Shown: one piece after another, positions 7,210 through 15,906 of the stretch | How the letters are laid out: each line of letters opens with the position of its first letter | How positions within the stretch are numbered: the stretch's first letter is position 1 | Source: Agreia bicolorata | GTDB taxonomy: Bacteria > Actinomycetota > Actinomycetes > Actinomycetales > Microbacteriaceae | Length of the DNA stretch: 64,000 nt | Direction: 5' to 3' | Assembly: GCF_000938265.1 (NCBI RefSeq) | Contig: NZ_JYFC01000008.1 | Span: forward strand, 62,001 to 126,000 | Position numbers and translations under genes: made by a program | The notes under the pieces: model-generated | What the model was told of the DNA's origin: nothing | The model's input: only the letters and a program-made list of their open reading frames with translations | Databases searched by the model: none

Positions 7210-9198
7210 CTAGAAGCTGACGCTGACGGTGAGCTTGGAGCCGCGCGGGACGCTCGTTCCGGCCGCCGGATTCGTCGCTGTGACCGTGACGAGCGCGGGC
7301 ACGATGTCGGCGCCGGCGGGGTAGCTGAGGTCGAAACCGGCCGCAACCAGAATCGACTTGGCGTCGATCCAGGTCTTGCCGACGACATCCGGAACAGTGA
7401 CCGGTTCGGGGCCGCGCGAGATCTGAAGCGACATCGTGTCACCAGGATGGACGGTGTCAGCAGGCGCGATCGCCTGGATCACCCTGCCTTCTTTGATCGA
7501 ATCGCTGTAGACCTGTTCGCCGGCAGCGGCAGACAAGCCGACAGACTGCAGCGTGGCCGTGGCGTCGTCGACCGTCTTGTCGGAGACATCTGGGACGGGG
7601 CCGGCAGAGACCAGCAGGGAGACAGGTTGAGCCTCACTGTAGAGGACTCCTTCGGTCGACCCGTTGCTGGCGAGGCTCGCGCCCTCGGCGTTGTAGGCAT
7701 CGAGCACGATCCCCGCTGCAGCATCGCTGGAGAACACCTGCGATTCGCTGCCGAGAGTGAACTTCGCGTTTTCGATCGCCTGCTGCGCCGAGGCCTTGTC
7801 TGCGCCGATCAGCTGGGGGAGTGGCAATTGCGCCGGCCCTGTCGACACGAGGAGATTGACGGCGGAGTCGCGTGCGACGTGAGTGCCGGATGACGGATCT
7901 GTTCCGATTACGGTGCCCGCGGGTACAGTCACGCTCGATTGATCTGCCCGGGTGACTACGACGCCGAGTTCTTCGAGAGCTGCCTGTGCGGCGTCTGGCG
8001 CCTGCCCGGCGACCTCGGGGATGGTCAGCTGGGCCCCTGGTCCGATGCCGAAGTACCACCCGGTGCCACCGGCCAGCGCGACGAGAAGGATGATGACGCC
8101 GGCAAGCCAGAACCCTCGTCGTCGACGAACTGCGGCTGAGGTTTTGAGACGCTCGGCCGGCGCTGCAACTGCAGAGGTGTGAGCGGCGGTCGCCTGGGGT
8201 GTTCTCTGTGGCGCCGGTGCGCGTGTCGGAGCGGTCAGCGCCGAGGTCAGGCCGGTCTTCTGAAACGCCTGGGTCTGCGCCGATGCGATGTCGGGGCTGA
8301 GTGCCGCGGGCATCACGACAGTGCGCTGGATGCCGGTTGTCGCTGCCTGGGTGGCCGTCATGCTCTGCTCGGTGAGTCGCAGCTGTTCGAGCATGGCCCG
8401 GCCGTCTGTCGGACGGTCGACCGGGTCTTTCGCCGTCGCCCACAGCACGAGCTCGTCGAGATCGCGCGGCACTGATGGATTCACCGCGCTCGGGCGTGGC
8501 ACCTGGTCGTTGGCGTGCTGGAACGCGATCTGCATGGGCTGGTCGCCGACGAAAGGCTGTGCGCCCGTGAGCATCTCGTACATCATGATGCCGGCGGCGT
8601 AGATGTCGCTTCGGGCGTCGGCCGTGCCGCGCGTCAAGAGTTCGGGGGAGAGGTAGGCGATGGTTCCGAGCAGCGCCTGACCGGTGGCCGTGTTCGCCGA
8701 CGTCGCTCGCGACAGCCCGAAGTCGCCGATCTTGATGCGTCCGTCATCGGCGAGCAGCACGTTCTCCGGTTTGAGGTCGCGGTGCACGATGCCCGCCTTG
8801 TGCGCCGCAGCCAGGCCGCCGAGCACGGCGTCCATGATGTCGAGTGTCTGCTCGGTCGTGAGGGTTCCGTAGTCTTTGAGCAGGTCGCGCAGGGTCATGC
8901 CCGGCAGGTATTCCATGACGAGGTACGCCATGTCCGAGTCCTGGCCCTGATCGAAGACGTTGACGACATTGGGGTGCGCGAGACGCGCTGCGGAGCGGGC
9001 CTCCTGCACGAAGCGTTCTTTGAAATTCGACTCGTCGGCGAGGTGTCCGTGCATGATCTTGATGGCGACACGACGCTCGAGTCGGAGATCGGTGGCCAGG
9101 TAGACAGTGGCCATTCCACCACGCGCGATCCGCGACCGCACCTGATACCGACCGTCGATGAGACGTCCGATCATAGGGTCAGTGGGCGCGGTGGTCAC
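7210..9198 (-). CDS. pknL: Membrane serine/threonine protein kinase with PASTA domains (PknL type)
   Basis: A 662-residue receptor kinase. The kinase domain spans about residues 14-275: glycine loop ARGGMATVY, ATP-binding Lys47 (VAIK), catalytic HRDLKPEN with Asp141, and DFG at 159-161, followed by a Ser/Thr-rich activation loop. A proline/alanine-rich juxtamembrane segment leads to one transmembrane helix at about 362-384 and an extracellular part with four PASTA-like repeats (about 390-662), expected to sense muropeptides. It is called PknL because the Rv2175c homologue, class II DAHP synthase and prenyl synthase are the neighbours. The GTG start has no Shine-Dalgarno but a TAAACT -10 six bases upstream, so the message is probably leaderless. 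Confidence 0.9.
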   Translation of the reverse strand: MTTAPTDPMIGRLIDGRYQVRSRIARGGMATVYLATDLRLERRVAIKIMHGHLADESNFKERFVQEARSAARLAHPNVVNVFDQGQDSDMAYLVMEYLPGMTLRDLLKDYGTLTTEQTLDIMDAVLGGLAAAHKAGIVHRDLKPENVLLADDGRIKIGDFGLSRATSANTATGQALLGTIAYLSPELLTRGTADARSDIYAAGIMMYEMLTGAQPFVGDQPMQIAFQHANDQVPRPSAVNPSVPRDLDELVLWATAKDPVDRPTDGRAMLEQLRLTEQSMTATQAATTGIQRTVVMPAALSPDIASAQTQAFQKTGLTSALTAPTRAPAPQRTPQATAAHTSAVAAPAERLKTSAAVRRRRGFWLAGVIILLVALAGGTGWYFGIGPGAQLTIPEVAGQAPDAAQAALEELGVVVTRADQSSVTVPAGTVIGTDPSSGTHVARDSAVNLLVSTGPAQLPLPQLIGADKASAQQAIENAKFTLGSESQVFSSDAAAGIVLDAYNAEGASLASNGSTEGVLYSEAQPVSLLVSAGPVPDVSDKTVDDATATLQSVGLSAAAGEQVYSDSIKEGRVIQAIAPADTVHPGDTMSLQISRGPEPVTVPDVVGKTWIDAKSILVAAGFDLSYPAGADIVPALVTVTATNPAAGTSVPRGSKLTVSVSF

Positions 9199-9204
9199 GA
9201 ATGA

Positions 9205-9210
9205 AGTTTA
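9205..9210 (-). promoter_or_regulatory. -10 element giving a leaderless pknL message
   Basis: On the minus strand TAAACT ends six bases before the GTG start codon at 9198, and no ribosome-binding site is visible between them. With the usual -10 to +1 spacing, transcription would begin at the start codon itself. Confidence 0.45.
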
Positions 9211-9281
9211 GAGAGCAGTGACCGAGGAAGTCGGGATAGACACCACGAAGATCGAGACGCGCCGCGCCTCACCCGCCGCGT

Positions 9282-9662
9282 TCAGCCGGCGCGCCTGTCT
9301 AATCTGTCGGCAGTCTCGGCCGCGGGCCATTCGAGATCGTCGGGGATCGGGTCGAGCCGAAGCATCTGCCCCGGAAAAATGGGAGTTTTCCAACTCAGAC
9401 CGTTCTGGGCCAGTACATGGGCGGTCGGAAGGCCGTGACGGATGGCGATCTCGCTGACGGTGTCGCCCAATTCGACGCGGTACAGCGCCACATCCGATTT
9501 TGCGCCGTCTACCGGAGCCCGGTTTCGTCTGCGCTTCGACGAAGCCGCGAGCTTCGACGCCACGATTCCCACCAGAACGAAGGGGAGAGCGGCCAGCGCG
9601 ATCAGGGAACGAGATTGGTGGGGCCGCGCTCGTCGGCCTGCGCGGCTCGGCGACCTGGTCAT
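9282..9662 (-). CDS. LysM-domain membrane-anchored protein
   Basis: A 126-residue small protein. A very basic N-terminus (MTRSPSRAGRRARPHQSR) precedes one hydrophobic segment (SLIALAALPFVLVGIVASKLA, residues about 18-38). A single LysM peptidoglycan-binding module follows at about residues 59-103 (YRVELGDTVSEIAIRHGLP through IFPGQMLRL). It is therefore probably a single-pass protein displaying LysM toward the cell wall. It sits between the PASTA kinase gene and the Rv2175c-like gene, so a wall-sensing role is a reasonable guess only. The ribosome-binding site before the ATG is weak. Confidence 0.8.
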   Translation of the reverse strand: MTRSPSRAGRRARPHQSRSLIALAALPFVLVGIVASKLAASSKRRRNRAPVDGAKSDVALYRVELGDTVSEIAIRHGLPTAHVLAQNGLSWKTPIFPGQMLRLDPIPDDLEWPAAETADRLDRRAG

Positions 9663-9825
9663 AGCGGCCGTGCACCTCGCAATTCTCGTTTCACCCGTGC
9701 GACAACAGTTCCACGGATGCCGGTGCTCGTCAACGCCTCGACGTCACCGCGGACCCGGTGCGGATAACGATGCGATATCGGTGGCGGGGTGCCAGGCGCG
9801 GCCCTGATCGTGGCAGGCTTGGCAT

Positions 9826-10167
9826 GTGAGTGAAAACACCCCCGCTAGAACCTGGTTGACCATCCCCGACGTTGCCGAGATGCTCGGATCCACACCGGGT
9901 CGAGTTCGCAAGATGATCGAGGAGCATTCCCTGCTCGCGATTCGTCGAGACAAGGTTCTCGTCGTGCCCGATGTCTTCATCCGCGACGGTGAGCCTCTTC
10001 CTGAGCTGAAGGGCACCGTCATCGTGCTCTTCGACTCGGGCTTCGCCACTGAGGAAGCGATGCAGTGGCTGCTCGACGAAGAGGAATCGCTCGGGGTCGC
10101 TCCGATCGATGCATTGCTCGCCGGCCGAAAGGCCGAGGTTCGCCGCGTGGCCCAGGCGCTCGCCTGA
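9826..10167 (+). CDS. Rv2175c-like winged-helix DNA-binding protein
   Basis: A 113-residue protein with an N-terminal helix-turn-helix (TWLTIPDVAEMLGSTPGRVRKM, about residues 9-30) and a C-terminal stretch (LFDSGFATEEAMQWLL then APIDALLAGRKAEVRRVAQAL) characteristic of the Rv2175c family. In mycobacteria Rv2175c is a substrate of the adjacent kinase PknL, whose phosphorylation abolishes DNA binding. Here the kinase gene is also nearby and divergent, so the same pairing is likely. The mycobacterial phosphoacceptor Thr near the N-terminus may correspond to a Thr at residue 5 or 9, which I cannot settle by eye. The start is GTG. Confidence 0.85.
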   Translation: MSENTPARTWLTIPDVAEMLGSTPGRVRKMIEEHSLLAIRRDKVLVVPDVFIRDGEPLPELKGTVIVLFDSGFATEEAMQWLLDEEESLGVAPIDALLAGRKAEVRRVAQALA

Positions 10168-10179
10168 CCAGGTGACTGC

Positions 10180-11271
10180 TTAGAACGAGCGCTTTGTGAG
10201 GAGCTGGGCGAGCTCCTCTAGCTCCGCCACGGCGTGGGGATCGAGATCCGCGGCGTGCAGTGCATTGAGTGCGTCGGCGGTGTACGACGATATCGACCGC
10301 TCAGTGCTCTCGAGTGCGCCGCTGAATTCGATCTGCCTCTGCAGATCGGCTACGGCGGCGGCGTCGAGGTCGCCGCGACCGAGTGCATCATCGAACGCTC
10401 CCCGTTGGGAGTGAGGCATACCCTGGCGCGCAAGCGCCACCAGAACGGTGCGCTTGCCTTCGCGCAGATCGTCGCCCGCCGGCTTACCGGTGATGGTCGC
10501 GTCGCCGAACACTCCCAGCACATCGTCTCGCAGCTGAAAGGCGAGTCCGAGCGGCAGTCCGAACCGACGCAGCGAATCGACCTGCGCGGCGGAGGCGCCG
10601 CCGATGAGGGCGCCCAGAGCGAGTGGAGCCTCGACGCTGTACTTGGCCGACTTGAAGGTCATCACGCGTTCCGCCCGACGGATCGTGTCGGCGTCGGGCA
10701 CGGTGGGCCAGGCGTTCTCTTCGAGGATGTCGAGATACTGGCCGACAGTGACCTCGGTGCGCATGCGGTTGAACTCCGCTCGTGTCGACCGGGCGTTGTC
10801 TTGATCGGGCAGCAGAGCCAGTGCCGCATCGACGAGCTCGTCGCTCCAGCCGAGAAGGAGGTCGCCGTGAAGAATGGCGCTGGCACGGCCGAACGCACCC
10901 GCGGCGCCGGCGAAGTGCTCATCACGATGCAGCGCGGCGAATCGAATGTGGGCGGCGGGCATGCCCCGGCGCGTGTCTGAGTTGTCGATGATGTCGTCGT
11001 GCACCAACGCTGCAGCATGAAAGATCTCGAGCGCAGCCGCGAGGGTGATCACGGCCCGTTCTTCCGCAGAATGAGCCCCCGAAGACGTTGCCTGCCATCC
11101 GGCGATGCAGAACCTGGCCCGGAACCGTTTGCCGCCGCTGAGAAGATCCCGGGAGAAGTCGGTGAACGAGGACAGTTCGTCTGCCACAGCGACGAGAATA
11201 GGTTCACGAGACGCGAGAAATTCAGCGATTTCGGTGTCGACCTGGCCTACCAGGTGCGTGCTTTGTGTCAC
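10180..11271 (-). CDS. Polyprenyl (geranylgeranyl-type) diphosphate synthase
   Basis: Chain-elongating trans-prenyltransferase that condenses isopentenyl diphosphate onto allylic diphosphates. The 363-residue protein carries GGKRFRARFC, the first aspartate-rich motif DDIIDNSDTRRG (Asp92, Asp93, Asp96) and the second motif QLRDDVLGVFGD, with KPAGDDLREGKRT downstream. Product length (C15 to C20 or longer) is not readable with confidence. Synteny matches mycobacterial idsA2. The GTG start has TAGGCT six bases upstream (11278-11283, minus strand), suggesting a leaderless message. It may supply prenyl precursors for carotenoids or menaquinone. Confidence 0.88.
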   Translation of the reverse strand: MTQSTHLVGQVDTEIAEFLASREPILVAVADELSSFTDFSRDLLSGGKRFRARFCIAGWQATSSGAHSAEERAVITLAAALEIFHAAALVHDDIIDNSDTRRGMPAAHIRFAALHRDEHFAGAAGAFGRASAILHGDLLLGWSDELVDAALALLPDQDNARSTRAEFNRMRTEVTVGQYLDILEENAWPTVPDADTIRRAERVMTFKSAKYSVEAPLALGALIGGASAAQVDSLRRFGLPLGLAFQLRDDVLGVFGDATITGKPAGDDLREGKRTVLVALARQGMPHSQRGAFDDALGRGDLDAAAVADLQRQIEFSGALESTERSISSYTADALNALHAADLDPHAVAELEELAQLLTKRSF

Positions 11272-11348
11272 GTACCTAGCCTAGCCAGATGCTGGGCACT
11301 ACAATCGCTTCAAGTACGACGCGTGTGACAGAGCCTGAGGTGAATAGG

Positions 11349-11729
11349 ATGCCGCTTTCCGAGCAGGAGCAGAAGCTTCTAGATGAGATGGAGCGCAGTC
11401 TCTATCACAACGATGCCGATTTCGTTTCGGCGGTCAACGCCACTAGAGGAAGACTCAACTACGGGGCTCTCGTTCTCGGCATTCTTCTCGCCGTTGCCGG
11501 ACTCGTCGTAGTCATCGTCGGTGTCATCACGCACCTCCTCATCGTCGGCCTCGTCGGTTTCGTCGGAATGTTCGCGGGGGTTCTTCTGGCCCTTCGTCCT
11601 TCGTCGTCGCCTGCGCGTCCGGCTTCGGGCCCGCGTACCGGATCATCGGCCAGCGCCGCCGCATCCAAGACCAATCTGATGGACAAGCTCAACGATCGTT
11701 GGGACAAGCGCCAGGATCGCGAGGAGTAG
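11349..11729 (+). CDS. DUF3040 family membrane protein
   Basis: A 126-residue protein of unknown function. The cytoplasmic N-terminus PLSEQEQKLLDEMERSLYHND is the hallmark of DUF3040. Two hydrophobic helices follow (about 37-60 and 62-80), then a Ser/Pro/Ala-rich tail ending in charged NDRWDKRQDREE. The ATG at 11349 is preferred over an upstream in-frame ATG at 11289 because GAGGTGAATAGG immediately precedes it. The gene lies just before the division cluster, as the DUF3040 gene Rv2169c does in mycobacteria. A strong terminator follows. Confidence 0.85.
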   Translation: MPLSEQEQKLLDEMERSLYHNDADFVSAVNATRGRLNYGALVLGILLAVAGLVVVIVGVITHLLIVGLVGFVGMFAGVLLALRPSSSPARPASGPRTGSSASAAASKTNLMDKLNDRWDKRQDREE

Positions 11730-11765
11730 GCCAGGCGCCCACTCCCTCCACCCACCTCCACTTCA

Positions 11766-11797
11766 GGGGTCGACCTTCGGGTCGGCCCCTTTTTTTT
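11766..11797 (+). terminator. Rho-independent terminator with TTCG tetraloop
   Basis: GGGGTCGACC (11766-11775), loop TTCG, then GGTCGGCCCC (11780-11789) forms a 10-bp stem with one G-U pair, followed by eight T residues at 11790-11797. It insulates the DUF3040 gene from the mraZ operon and is the best canonical terminator in the window. Confidence 0.95.
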
Positions 11798-11834
11798 GCG
11801 TTTAGTGGCCTGTATTCATCGCTGATACGAAATA

Positions 11835-11853
11835 TCCCTCCATTTCCCTCCAC
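11835..11853 (-). promoter_or_regulatory. Inverted pair of MraZ-box-like repeats
   Basis: On the minus strand GTGGAG (11853-11848) and ATGGAG (11843-11838) occur in the identical context TGGAGGGA, exactly 10 bases apart. They match the motif and period of the forward boxes at 11925-11950 but face the other way, about 70 bases upstream. Function is inferred only from similarity. Confidence 0.4.
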
Positions 11854-11917
11854 CAACAAGATCGCCGAAATCTAGACGATTTGAGAGGAGAAAAATAAAC
11901 ACGCGTCCGCAATATCG

Positions 11918-11950
11918 TTGTTTGGTGGTGCGAAGTGGAGTAATGTGGAG
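11918..11950 (+). promoter_or_regulatory. Division-cluster promoter with three MraZ boxes
   Basis: TTGTTT (11918-11923) and TAATGT (11941-11946) are separated by 17 bases and form a plausible promoter about 45 bases before mraZ. Overlapping it are GTGGTG (11925-11930), GTGGAG (11935-11940) and GTGGAG (11945-11950), with an exact 10-bp period. Direct GTGG-type repeats on one helical face are the known binding pattern of MraZ, so autoregulation of the cluster is likely. Confidence 0.75.
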
Positions 11951-11992
11951 GAATACCCAGCACCTGGCCGGATTCGAGGGGGAGAAAGGACG

Positions 11993-12424
11993 ATGTTCCT
12001 TGGCACGTACGCTCCCAAACTCGACGACAAAGGCCGAATCATCCTTCCGGCGAAATTCCGAGACGAACTCGAAGGCGGAGTCGTGCTGACGCGTGGTCAG
12101 GAGCACTGCGTCTACGTGTTCAGCTCGTCTGAGTTCGAAGAGCTCCACAACAAGATTCGGCAGGCTCCTGTCACCAGCAAGCAGGCCCGCGACTACATGC
12201 GCGTCTTCCTCTCCGGTGCCGATGCATCCGTGCCCGACAAGCAGAACCGCGTCAGCATTCCTGCCCACCTGCGCAGCTACGCCGGACTCGAACGCGAACT
12301 GGTCGTCATTGGCGCCGGATCGCGCGCCGAGATCTGGGACGCCGAAGCCTGGAACACCTATCTGGCCGCCCAGGAGGCCGCGTTCTCCGAGACCGACGAG
12401 GAGGTGATTCCCGGCCTCTTCTGA
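11993..12424 (+). CDS. mraZ: Transcriptional regulator MraZ
   Basis: DNA-binding regulator that heads the division and cell-wall cluster; it forms ring oligomers of AbrB/SpoVT-type folds. The 143-residue length is typical. Two copies of the family half-motif are visible: [22 protein letters not shown] at the N-terminus and [22 protein letters not shown] in the second half, each with the diagnostic D..(G/N)R pattern. The ATG at 11993 follows GGGGGAGAAAGGACG; a longer frame from 11918 would cover the operator and is rejected. Repeats at 11925-11950 are its presumed target. Confidence 0.96.
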   Translation: MFLGTYAPKLDDKGRIILPAKFRDELEGGVVLTRGQEHCVYVFSSSEFEELHNKIRQAPVTSKQARDYMRVFLSGADASVPDKQNRVSIPAHLRSYAGLERELVVIGAGSRAEIWDAEAWNTYLAAQEAAFSETDEEVIPGLF

Positions 12425-12524
12425 TCGTTCCGCGTGACTCCCAGCCGTTCCTCGCCCTGACACACTTCCCCGGTGCCAGGTCGGAATGGATGGGGATCAG
12501 GCAGAACGAACAGGTCGATACACC

Positions 12525-13481
12525 ATGGACGACGTCACACGAATTCATACTCCCGTTATGCTCGAGCGCTGCATCAGCGTGCTGGAGCCGGCACTCGAAC
12601 GCCCCGGTGCCGTTCTCGTCGACGCCACCCTCGGCCTCGGCGGTCACGCAGAGGCGTTTCTCAGCCGCTTTCCCGAACTGACGCTTGTCGGTCTCGATCG
12701 CGATCTCCAGGCCTTGGCGTTGGCCGAGGGCAGACTGAAACCCTTCGGCGATCGCGTGCATCTCGTGCACTGCGTCTACGACGAGATCAACGCAGGGCTG
12801 CAGAAGCTCGGCATCCAAGCGGTCGACGGCGTGCTCTTCGACCTCGGTGTCTCGAGCATGCAACTCGATCGCGCTGAGCGCGGATTCGCGTACTCCAAAG
12901 ACGCGCCACTCGACATGCGCATGGATCAGGAGGCGCCTCTGACGGCCGAGATGATCCTGGCCGAATACTCCGAGTTCGACCTTCGCCGCATCTTCCGGGA
13001 CTACGGCGAGGAGAAACTTGCCGACCGCTATGCGCGACGAATCGTGCAACGGCGCGCAGAGCAACCGCTTGTGCGATCCGCCGATCTGGTCGACCTGCTT
13101 CAGCAGGCCACGCCAGCAGCGCTGTCTCGCGCGGGCCACCCAGCAAAGCGCGTCTTCCAGGCTTTGCGCATCGAGGTCAATCAGGAGCTGAGCGTGCTGG
13201 AACGGGCTGTCCCCGCCGCGATCGGTGCGCTTCGTGTTGGCGGCCGCATCGTCGTGATGTCGTACCAGTCTCTCGAAGACCGCATCGTCAAACGCGCGCT
13301 CCAGGCCCTGAGCGTGTCTACCGCCCCTCCCGGACTTCCGGTCGAGCTGCCCCAGCACAAGCCGGAGCTGTCGCTCCTCGTGCGAGGCGCGGAGCGCGCA
13401 ACCGATGAGGAGAAGGCAGAGAACCCCCGAGCCACCCCTGTCCGTTTTCGAGCTGCCGAACGCATCAGGAGCGCCTCATGA
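12525..13481 (+). CDS. rsmH: 16S rRNA (cytosine-1402-N4)-methyltransferase RsmH
   Basis: S-adenosylmethionine-dependent methylation of C1402 in the ribosomal decoding centre. The 318-residue protein shows RIHTPVMLE at its start, the SAM-binding [14 protein letters not shown] loop, [24 protein letters not shown] and the [17 protein letters not shown] motif near the end, all standard for RsmH/MraW. The start at 12525 matches the family N-terminus; an in-frame ATG at 12486 would add 13 residues and cannot be excluded. The stop overlaps the next start in ATGA, indicating coupled translation. Confidence 0.94.
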   Translation: MDDVTRIHTPVMLERCISVLEPALERPGAVLVDATLGLGGHAEAFLSRFPELTLVGLDRDLQALALAEGRLKPFGDRVHLVHCVYDEINAGLQKLGIQAVDGVLFDLGVSSMQLDRAERGFAYSKDAPLDMRMDQEAPLTAEMILAEYSEFDLRRIFRDYGEEKLADRYARRIVQRRAEQPLVRSADLVDLLQQATPAALSRAGHPAKRVFQALRIEVNQELSVLERAVPAAIGALRVGGRIVVMSYQSLEDRIVKRALQALSVSTAPPGLPVELPQHKPELSLLVRGAERATDEEKAENPRATPVRFRAAERIRSAS

Positions 13482-14062
13482 CGAATCTCGCCACCGTCCC
13501 ACTTTCGCGACTCGGTGCGCCCGCATCCGCTCCCCAGGTGGAGCCGCGGCGTCGTTGGCTGAGGCCCGCGCCGGACAGCATGCCTCGGCAGCGGCAGCGG
13601 CCGAGGATCGTCTACGCGGCGGTCGCCATCGGCGGCATCGCGATCATCGCGCTCGCCCAGCTCCTGCTGAGTATCGGACTCTCCGACGGGGCTTACCAGG
13701 TCTCAGCGCAGCAGGCGACGCTGAAAGATCTGTCGCGAACGAATCAGGCGTTGAGCGAGCAAGTGACGGCCTTCTCGTCGCCGCAGAACTTGGTGCAGAA
13801 TGCGCAAGCTCTCGGCATGGTCGCCAACGGCAACACGGTCTACCTGAGACTCTCCGACGGCGCCGTCCTCGGTTCGCCCGCGCCCGCCAGTGCTGCCAGC
13901 GCGCCCATCGCCGCCGACCAGGCGCTCGTTCCGAACTCGCTGCTGCAGCCGGATCCAGTCGTGGCCGCGCCCATTCCCGACGCGTCGAGCGCGCCTCCGA
14001 CTGCTGCACCCGACCCGACAGTACCGTGGCAGGGTGCTCTCCCATCCCCGCAGACGCACTGA
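13478..14062 (+). CDS. FtsL-like bitopic cell division protein
   Basis: A 194-residue protein in the position of ftsL in other clusters. It has a Pro/Arg-rich cytoplasmic N-terminus and one transmembrane segment (about 44-68, [21 protein letters not shown]). A short helical stretch of coiled-coil character follows ([20 protein letters not shown], about 77-96), then [19 protein letters not shown], a pattern seen in FtsL/DivIC proteins. The C-terminal third is Ala/Pro/Ser-rich and low complexity. FtsL sequences diverge strongly, so the name rests on topology and context. It overlaps rsmH by four bases. Confidence 0.7.
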   Translation: MTNLATVPLSRLGAPASAPQVEPRRRWLRPAPDSMPRQRQRPRIVYAAVAIGGIAIIALAQLLLSIGLSDGAYQVSAQQATLKDLSRTNQALSEQVTAFSSPQNLVQNAQALGMVANGNTVYLRLSDGAVLGSPAPASAASAPIAADQALVPNSLLQPDPVVAAPIPDASSAPPTAAPDPTVPWQGALPSPQTH

Positions 14063-14103
14063 CCGACAGATGATCTGCTCACCAGCCGAATGAAAGGCCG
14101 CGC

Positions 14104-15891
14104 GTGACCCCGACGACAGTCAGAACAACTCGAGGGCGCGTGACCATCGCGGTGCTCATCATCGTCGCAGTGGTCTCGGTATTCTGCGTCAGACTCATCG
14201 ACATCCAGGTCGTGCAGGCGGACAGCCTGAATGCGAGTTCGCTCGCCAGCCGTTCCGACAGCACGGTCACTCTCGGCACACGCGGAGATATCGTCGACGC
14301 CAACGGGGTCGTGCTGGCCACCAGCATCCTTCGCTATGCGATTGAGGCCGACCCGTCGGCCGTCGCTGAGTTCGATCGCCCGGCCGCAGACGGCTCCGGC
14401 GACGTCACCGTCAGTGCTGAGCAGGCGATCGGCGAACTCGCGTCTGTTATGAAGTTGGACCCGGCCGTGATCACGGCCATCGTCACCGCCGACCCGACGT
14501 CGCGTTACGCGCTCATCTCGAAGTCGGTCGACGTGACCACGTACAACGCCATTCGTGCACTCGACATCCCGTGGCTCTACTACAAGGCCGACCAGACGCG
14601 CACCTATCCCGATGGAAGCGTCGCAGGCAACCTCGTCGGCTTCGTCGGGGCAGACGGCTCCGCCCTGGCTGGCACCGAACTCACGCAGAACTCGTGCCTC
14701 GCCGGCACCGACGGCAGTGAGGTGACGGAGACCGGCGAAGACGGCGTGGCGATTCCCGGGTCGACCGTAACCCTCAAGAAAGCGGTTGACGGCGGCAAAG
14801 TGAAATTGACGATCAACAGCGACCTGCAGTATTTCGCGCAGGAGGCGCTGGCTCAACGCGTGACCGAGGTCGGCGCCGAATCGGGAACCGTCGTCGTGAC
14901 AGAAGCCAAGACAGGCAAGATCCTCACGGCGGCCGAGTATCCTACCGTCGATCCGAACAACATCGACGCCACCGATCCGGCCTATCGTGGCGCCAAGGTC
15001 TTCAGCGACCCCTTCGAGCCCGGGTCGACTTTCAAATCGATCACGGCGGCGTCACTGATCGACGCCGGCGCGGCGACTCCGGCCAGCCAGGTACTCGCGC
15101 CCTATGAATACAAGTCCGGCAACGCCGTCATCCACGATTCGTTCTATCACGCGCCCATGCCGTGGACCCTGACCGGTGTCATCGAGCAGTCGTCGAACAC
15201 CGGAATCTCCATGCTCAGCAACAACATGTCCGTCGATCAGCGCTGGGACTACATGAACAAGTTCCACCTGGGCAAGCCCACCGAGGTCGGCTTCGTCGGT
15301 GAAGACTCGGGCGACATCCTGCCCGGCGGTGTCTCTGGCCCCACCCAGCTCGACGACCAGACGATCTACAACACCACCTTCGGGCAGGGTCTCACGGTGA
15401 CCGCCGTGCAGATGGCCAGCGCCTACCAGACGATCGCGAACAACGGCGTGCGGATGCCCGTGCAACTCTTCGAGGGATGTCAACACGAAGACGGCACTGT
15501 CACAGATGCCCCGCCGGCATCGACGGGAGAGCAGGTGATCTCTCCTCAGGCCGCACAGGACACGGTGCACATGATGGAGTCGGTCGCGACGACCGGTTAC
15601 GCCGCCGACGCCTTGAAGATTCCCGGCTACCGAGTCTCTGCGAAGACGGGCACGGCTGAGATGAGCAATGGTGACGGAGCCTACGGTGGGGCGTATCTCA
15701 CGTCGATGGCGGGTATGGCACCATCGGACGATCCGCAGTACGTCGTTTCGGTCACCATCCGGAAGCCCGTTACCATTACATCTGGACTGGCGGCAGCGCC
15801 GGTCTTCCAGAAGGTACTGTCACAGGTGCTGAAGACGTATCGGGTGCAGCCGTCCACGGTTCCCGCGCCCGATCTGCCCACTACTTACTGA
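14104..15891 (+). CDS. ftsI: Septal peptidoglycan transpeptidase FtsI (class B PBP)
   Basis: Cross-links septal peptidoglycan with FtsW. The 595-residue protein has an N-terminal transmembrane helix (about 15-38), a PBP dimerisation region, and a transpeptidase domain with all three penicillin-binding motifs in order: S308TFK311, S363SN365 and K514TGT517. No PASTA repeat is visible at the C-terminus. The GTG start follows GAAAGG. The upstream gene is FtsL-like, murE starts immediately after the stop, and the gene is clearly part of the dcw transcript. Confidence 0.93.
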   Translation: MTPTTVRTTRGRVTIAVLIIVAVVSVFCVRLIDIQVVQADSLNASSLASRSDSTVTLGTRGDIVDANGVVLATSILRYAIEADPSAVAEFDRPAADGSGDVTVSAEQAIGELASVMKLDPAVITAIVTADPTSRYALISKSVDVTTYNAIRALDIPWLYYKADQTRTYPDGSVAGNLVGFVGADGSALAGTELTQNSCLAGTDGSEVTETGEDGVAIPGSTVTLKKAVDGGKVKLTINSDLQYFAQEALAQRVTEVGAESGTVVVTEAKTGKILTAAEYPTVDPNNIDATDPAYRGAKVFSDPFEPGSTFKSITAASLIDAGAATPASQVLAPYEYKSGNAVIHDSFYHAPMPWTLTGVIEQSSNTGISMLSNNMSVDQRWDYMNKFHLGKPTEVGFVGEDSGDILPGGVSGPTQLDDQTIYNTTFGQGLTVTAVQMASAYQTIANNGVRMPVQLFEGCQHEDGTVTDAPPASTGEQVISPQAAQDTVHMMESVATTGYAADALKIPGYRVSAKTGTAEMSNGDGAYGGAYLTSMAGMAPSDDPQYVVSVTIRKPVTITSGLAAAPVFQKVLSQVLKTYRVQPSTVPAPDLPTTY

Positions 15892-15906
15892 ATGAAGGAG
15901 TCATCT

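Noticed and set aside
11876-11898. AGAGGAGAAAAATAAAC as a ribosome-binding site of a small gene before mraZ
   Set aside because: No start codon follows at a usable distance, and it lies upstream of the mraZ promoter.
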